Shown here: one piece after another, positions 61,672-64,000 of the stretch
Position numbering within the stretch: position 1 is the first letter of the stretch
Layout: every line of letters begins with the position of its first letter
Source: PHAA01 sp964457945
GTDB taxonomy: Bacteria > Bacillota > Syntrophomonadia > Syntrophomonadales > Syntrophomonadaceae
Assembly (NCBI GenBank): GCA_964457945.1
Contig: CAYWFX010000001.1
Location: 62,001 to 126,000 of the forward strand
Direction: 5' to 3'
DNA: 64,000 nucleotides
The notes under the pieces: generated by a model
Seen by the model: the letters and a program-made list of their open reading frames with translations, nothing else
The model's database searches: none
What the model was told of the DNA's origin: nothing
Translations under genes and position numbers: made by a program

Positions 61672-62136
61672 TTACTTTTTATGCCTGTCTGGTTTTTTGC
61701 TTGTATTCATCTCGTGTTTAAACACTAAAAGATTTCGCACATTTTTCAGGATGGCCTCGCTTTCTACCGGAATCATTAGCCATTTGGTGCCGTTAAAGGG
61801 TCGGGAGGTCCTTACAATCTCCATTACGGCAGGATCATAGGAGCTGGCCATACTTTCTATAATGTCCACCAGCTCCAACTTAATTACAATGAGTATTATA
61901 AAGGACTCTTTTTCTGGATAGAGCGTGCACAGGGACTTGCCTGATTTTTGATATTTTACATTCCAACCCTGCTGGGCAGTGCATTTACTGTAGCTAATCT
62001 TAGGGGAGACCTGATATTTATGCTGAATAAAAGTATTTATCGCCTTCCACCAGGTCAGAGCTGGTTCATTGATGTAGCTAAAGATTTCTTCATATACCAG
62101 TGCATGGCTAGCATCCAGAATCAAGTCCTTGTCCAT
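61672..62136 (-). CDS. DUF3788 family protein
   Basis: 154 residues. WWKAINTFIQHKYQVSPKIS, KCTAQQGWNVKYQKSGKSLC, YPEKESFIILIVIKLE and GTKWLMIPVESEAILKNV are the DUF3788 pattern, a small alpha/beta domain common in clostridia. Function unknown; members often occur beside GyrI-like and WYL or AraC regulators, as here. ATG 62136 follows AAAGGAGTATGGATTA. Cotranscribed with the GyrI-like gene, 20 bases upstream. Confidence 0.85.
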   Translation of the reverse strand: MDKDLILDASHALVYEEIFSYINEPALTWWKAINTFIQHKYQVSPKISYSKCTAQQGWNVKYQKSGKSLCTLYPEKESFIILIVIKLELVDIIESMASSYDPAVMEIVRTSRPFNGTKWLMIPVESEAILKNVRNLLVFKHEMNTSKKPDRHKK

Positions 62137-62156
62137 TAATCCATACTCCTTTCAAC

Positions 62157-62615
62157 TCACTTGAGCATAAAGACTATTTTGGTCATCAGTTCACTTTCGG
62201 GGGTATTGGCGGGGTCATTTAAATAAAACTCATAACATACCCCGGCTGAGGTATGGCCGTTGGCAGCAATCCACTTTATAATTGCATTATAGGCGGTCTC
62301 GACTTGATTATATGGTCCGATATGCATACAGGATACCTGTGGTCCAGCTGGAATTTCGCTGGGCTTAAGCTCACCCTTTCCGGCTAGAGGTTTAGATACT
62401 GGAAAGCCCACCTCTATATCCAGGTCTTGCATATCCATATTAAAATAGCCCACAAAAGGTGCCCCTGATGGTTCTACGCTTATTTCACTCAGATAATTCA
62501 TTATTGAACCGTAAGCTCCTCCTAATACCTGCGGCAAATTTTCGACTGAACTACGGGTGCGGATCGAAATTACCTGCTGTGCTGCCTTTTCTAGAAATTC
62601 AAATTGATAATTCAT
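62157..62615 (-). CDS. GyrI-like / effector-binding domain protein
   Basis: 152 residues, a stand-alone SOUL/GyrI-like (Bac_rhamnosid/AraC effector-binding) domain: QQVISIRTRSSVENLPQVLG, SGAPFVGYFNMDMQDLDIEV, GPQVSCMHIGPYNQVETAYN and WIAANGHTSAGVCYEFYLND. The fold binds small hydrophobic ligands or drugs. ATG 62615 is behind TTGAGGAGGTCAATAT. A TATAAT lies about 30 bases upstream, just behind an 18-bp-arm palindrome, so it has its own promoter next to the WYL gene. Confidence 0.88.
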   Translation of the reverse strand: MNYQFEFLEKAAQQVISIRTRSSVENLPQVLGGAYGSIMNYLSEISVEPSGAPFVGYFNMDMQDLDIEVGFPVSKPLAGKGELKPSEIPAGPQVSCMHIGPYNQVETAYNAIIKWIAANGHTSAGVCYEFYLNDPANTPESELMTKIVFMLK

Positions 62616-62650
62616 ATATTGACCTCCTCAATTCTTTTTCCTAAATTATA

Positions 62651-62690
62651 GCATCTCAAACATGACACCTATGTGTCATGTTTGAGATGC
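62651..62690. repeat. Perfect 18-bp-arm inverted repeat (terminator or operator)
   Basis: GCATCTCAAACATGACAC (62651-62668) and GTGTCATGTTTGAGATGC (62673-62690) are exact inverse complements around a 4-base centre. The stop codon of the WYL regulator lies inside the right arm, and on the minus strand the repeat is followed at once by TATAAT, the -10 of the GyrI-like gene. No T tract follows. It may act as a transcription stop for the regulator, an operator over the next promoter, or both. Confidence 0.8.
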
Positions 62691-63617
62691 ATATTTCTTA
62701 AATATTTCTGCAGCTGTTCTGGCCATAGTTTCTCGGACATGCGGAGGATTTATCACCTCCACGGTGTTTCCAAAGCTTAAGAGCCAGGCATATAACCAAT
62801 TATTTTCTGGCAGTTGGATTTTAATCATTATCTTGCCGTCATCTTGCCTGATCATATCTGAATCAAAATATTCCTCTGCCATGCTCTCCATCTCCTGCTC
62901 AAAAAGCAGGTCCAGTTCAAGCATCCTGGCGTTGCTTTTCCATTCACCTTCCCATGGAAACTGTTCGTTCGGTAGATCTCTGGCCTGATAAGATTTGTCC
63001 GTAATCAATAATTCCTTTATCCTATTCAGTTTGAAGATACGAAAATCTTGCCGCAACAGGCACCAGGCATAAAGATACCAGTTTTGTCCCTTCAGAATCA
63101 GGGAATAAGGTTCCACCCTGCGACTGGTTCTCGTACCTTCTGCGTCCAGATAAACAAATTCAATTTCATTGTGATTCTCGATCACTTGACGCAAAAGAAT
63201 TATTTTATCTTTAAGCGGCTCATTTCCTCCCCAGGGAGACAGGTCGATTATCATTTGCCTGGTTTTCAGGTGAATCATATCAAGCTGCGCTGAAGATAGA
63301 GGGTTTTTCAGTTTCTCCATTAATACATCATAGCGGCTATCCGGCATCATACCTGAAACTCCTTTTAAGGTAGTGATGATAGCAGCCAAATCATAAGCAC
63401 TGAGAACACTTTTGTCCAGACGATAGCCTTCTGCAATGCCGATACCACCATTGGTACCCTGGTAGGTTACGATAGGAATCCCGGCCAGGTTGATAGCATC
63501 CACATCTCGCAATATAGTCCGAACCGAAACATCAAACATTTCAGCCAGTTTTTTGGCTTGAACCCGTTCTCTTCTAAGCAGAACTACCAGAATCGAAACC
63601 AATCTATCGATCTTCAC
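62676..63617 (-). CDS. YafY-family HTH/WYL transcriptional regulator
   Basis: 313 residues. N-terminal winged helix (RLVSILVVLLRRERVQAKKL, FDVSVRTILRDVDAINLAGI), then a WYL domain (IEFVYLDAEGTRTSRRVEPY, LKGQNWYLYAWCLLRQDFRI) and a C-terminal WCX domain. WYL proteins sense ligands, often nucleic acid or nucleotides, and regulate stress or defence genes. Start is GTG 63617 behind AGGTGGTGATGGA. Likely controls the downstream GyrI/DUF3788/YjbQ genes, given direction and the palindrome at their junction. Confidence 0.93.
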   Translation of the reverse strand: MKIDRLVSILVVLLRRERVQAKKLAEMFDVSVRTILRDVDAINLAGIPIVTYQGTNGGIGIAEGYRLDKSVLSAYDLAAIITTLKGVSGMMPDSRYDVLMEKLKNPLSSAQLDMIHLKTRQMIIDLSPWGGNEPLKDKIILLRQVIENHNEIEFVYLDAEGTRTSRRVEPYSLILKGQNWYLYAWCLLRQDFRIFKLNRIKELLITDKSYQARDLPNEQFPWEGEWKSNARMLELDLLFEQEMESMAEEYFDSDMIRQDDGKIMIKIQLPENNWLYAWLLSFGNTVEVINPPHVRETMARTAAEIFKKYASQT

Positions 63618-63825
63618 TCCATCACCACCTGTTTTTAGATGAAAGCATATATATATTACTTCTGCATATCAGAGATAATACCTGTAATTATCGTACTAAC
63701 TCCTAACTTTTTCGATATATCTGAGAAATTCACTTTCTATCACCCCTTGAGTCAACTATATCACTTGGAGTTAACTCTAAATCAATATTATTTTAGATGA
63801 ATATTATCCATTAATCTTTGTCCAA

Positions 63826-63860
63826 CAAAAAAAGAGAACCTCAATTTAATGGGATTCTCT
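63826..63860 (-). terminator. Rho-independent terminator of the partial gene at the right edge
   Basis: On the minus strand AGAGAATCCC (63860-63851) pairs with GGTTCTCT (about 63841-63834, one bulge) and is followed by seven T. It ends transcription coming from the gene cut by the window edge. The remaining 63618-63825 stretch, ahead of the WYL start, shows no gene. Confidence 0.8.
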
Positions 63861-63943
63861 CTTCGCTTACAGTGCCCCCAAGTGTATTGAACATTGTGCG
63901 GAGCTAATCTTGCGTGCTGATATTTTTTCCTGTTTTAAATATT

Positions 63944-64000
63944 TTAGTTAATTTCGATATTATTATTTTTTAAAACTACATCGTGTGAGCCTCCCTCGAT
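63944..64000 (-). CDS. C-terminal tail of a gene cut by the window edge
   Basis: An open frame enters from the right edge and stops at TAA (63946-63944) after IEGGSHDVVLKNNNIEIN. The GGSH motif would fit a HicA-like toxin tail, but 18 residues are too few to decide. The terminator at 63826-63860 lies 84 bases beyond the stop, supporting a real gene end. Confidence 0.4.
   Translation of the reverse strand: MEGGSHDVVLKNNNIEIN

Noticed and set aside
1..64000. CRISPR array, tRNA, rRNA, insertion sequence or prophage
   Set aside because: No regularly spaced direct repeats, no clover-leaf or TTCGANTC-type T-arm, no transposase, integrase or phage structural genes were seen; gene fragments are present but none could be tied to a mobile element.

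Overview
The window reads as chromosome of an endospore-forming, low-to-moderate GC Firmicute, most likely an anaerobic clostridial lineage (Syntrophomonas/Desulfotomaculum-like; this assignment is inference). Reasons: a spoVA operon (SpoVAC, SpoVAD, SpoVAE) with DUF1657 and DUF421 genes, strong AGGAGG-type ribosome sites, frequent TTG/GTG starts, several oxygen-sensitive Fe-S proteins, and (R)-enoyl-CoA hydratases. No rRNA, tRNA, CRISPR array, intact insertion sequence or replication origin was seen.

Layout. 1-4 kb: loose accessory genes (DUF4440 end, pentapeptide protein, tandem MaoC hydratases, tiny basic proteins) and gene debris. 4-9.2 kb: a spore-membrane operon DUF1657-DUF421/DUF1657 ('2Duf')-SpoVAC-SpoVAD-SpoVAE-DUF1657, bracketed by two paralogous small proteins; this matches the spoVA-2mob type of operon tied to spore heat resistance and germination. 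9.2-24.2 kb: mostly single genes (DUF815 ATPase, NodB deacetylase, ATC-hydrolase-like protein, SLH/M15 peptidase, YjbQ, Fe-S protein, membrane MutS-like ATPase, aldo/keto reductase, GNAT, DUF2156, metallo-hydrolase).

24.3-47 kb is a dense, single-strand conflict/defence island. It runs, in transcription order (right to left): a Shango-like trio (TerB protein, BrxD-like ATPase, Lhr-like helicase), a TerB-like/BRCT protein, an ABC-three-component-like operon (PD-(D/E)XK-like effector, middle component, Rad50-like ATPase with zinc hook), sbcD (frameshifted) and sbcC, the TcmP/three-Cys-motif pair, a HepT/MntA toxin-antitoxin pair, a TPR-like protein, and two wrecked copies of a JetD-like gene at its left side.

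47-64 kb returns to DNA repair and housekeeping: a MagIII-like glycosylase, EFR1 ferredoxin, topoisomerase III, a DEAD-box helicase, a Ku/LigD end-joining operon with LigD split into two proteins, a glycan-modification group (GtrA, GT2 and a polytopic membrane protein), a second YjbQ and a WYL regulator followed by an 18-bp-arm palindrome. Repair functions are unusually concentrated (SbcCD, Ku, two LigD parts, TopB, glycosylase, MutS-like), which fits a spore former that must mend DNA at outgrowth, though part belongs to the defence island.
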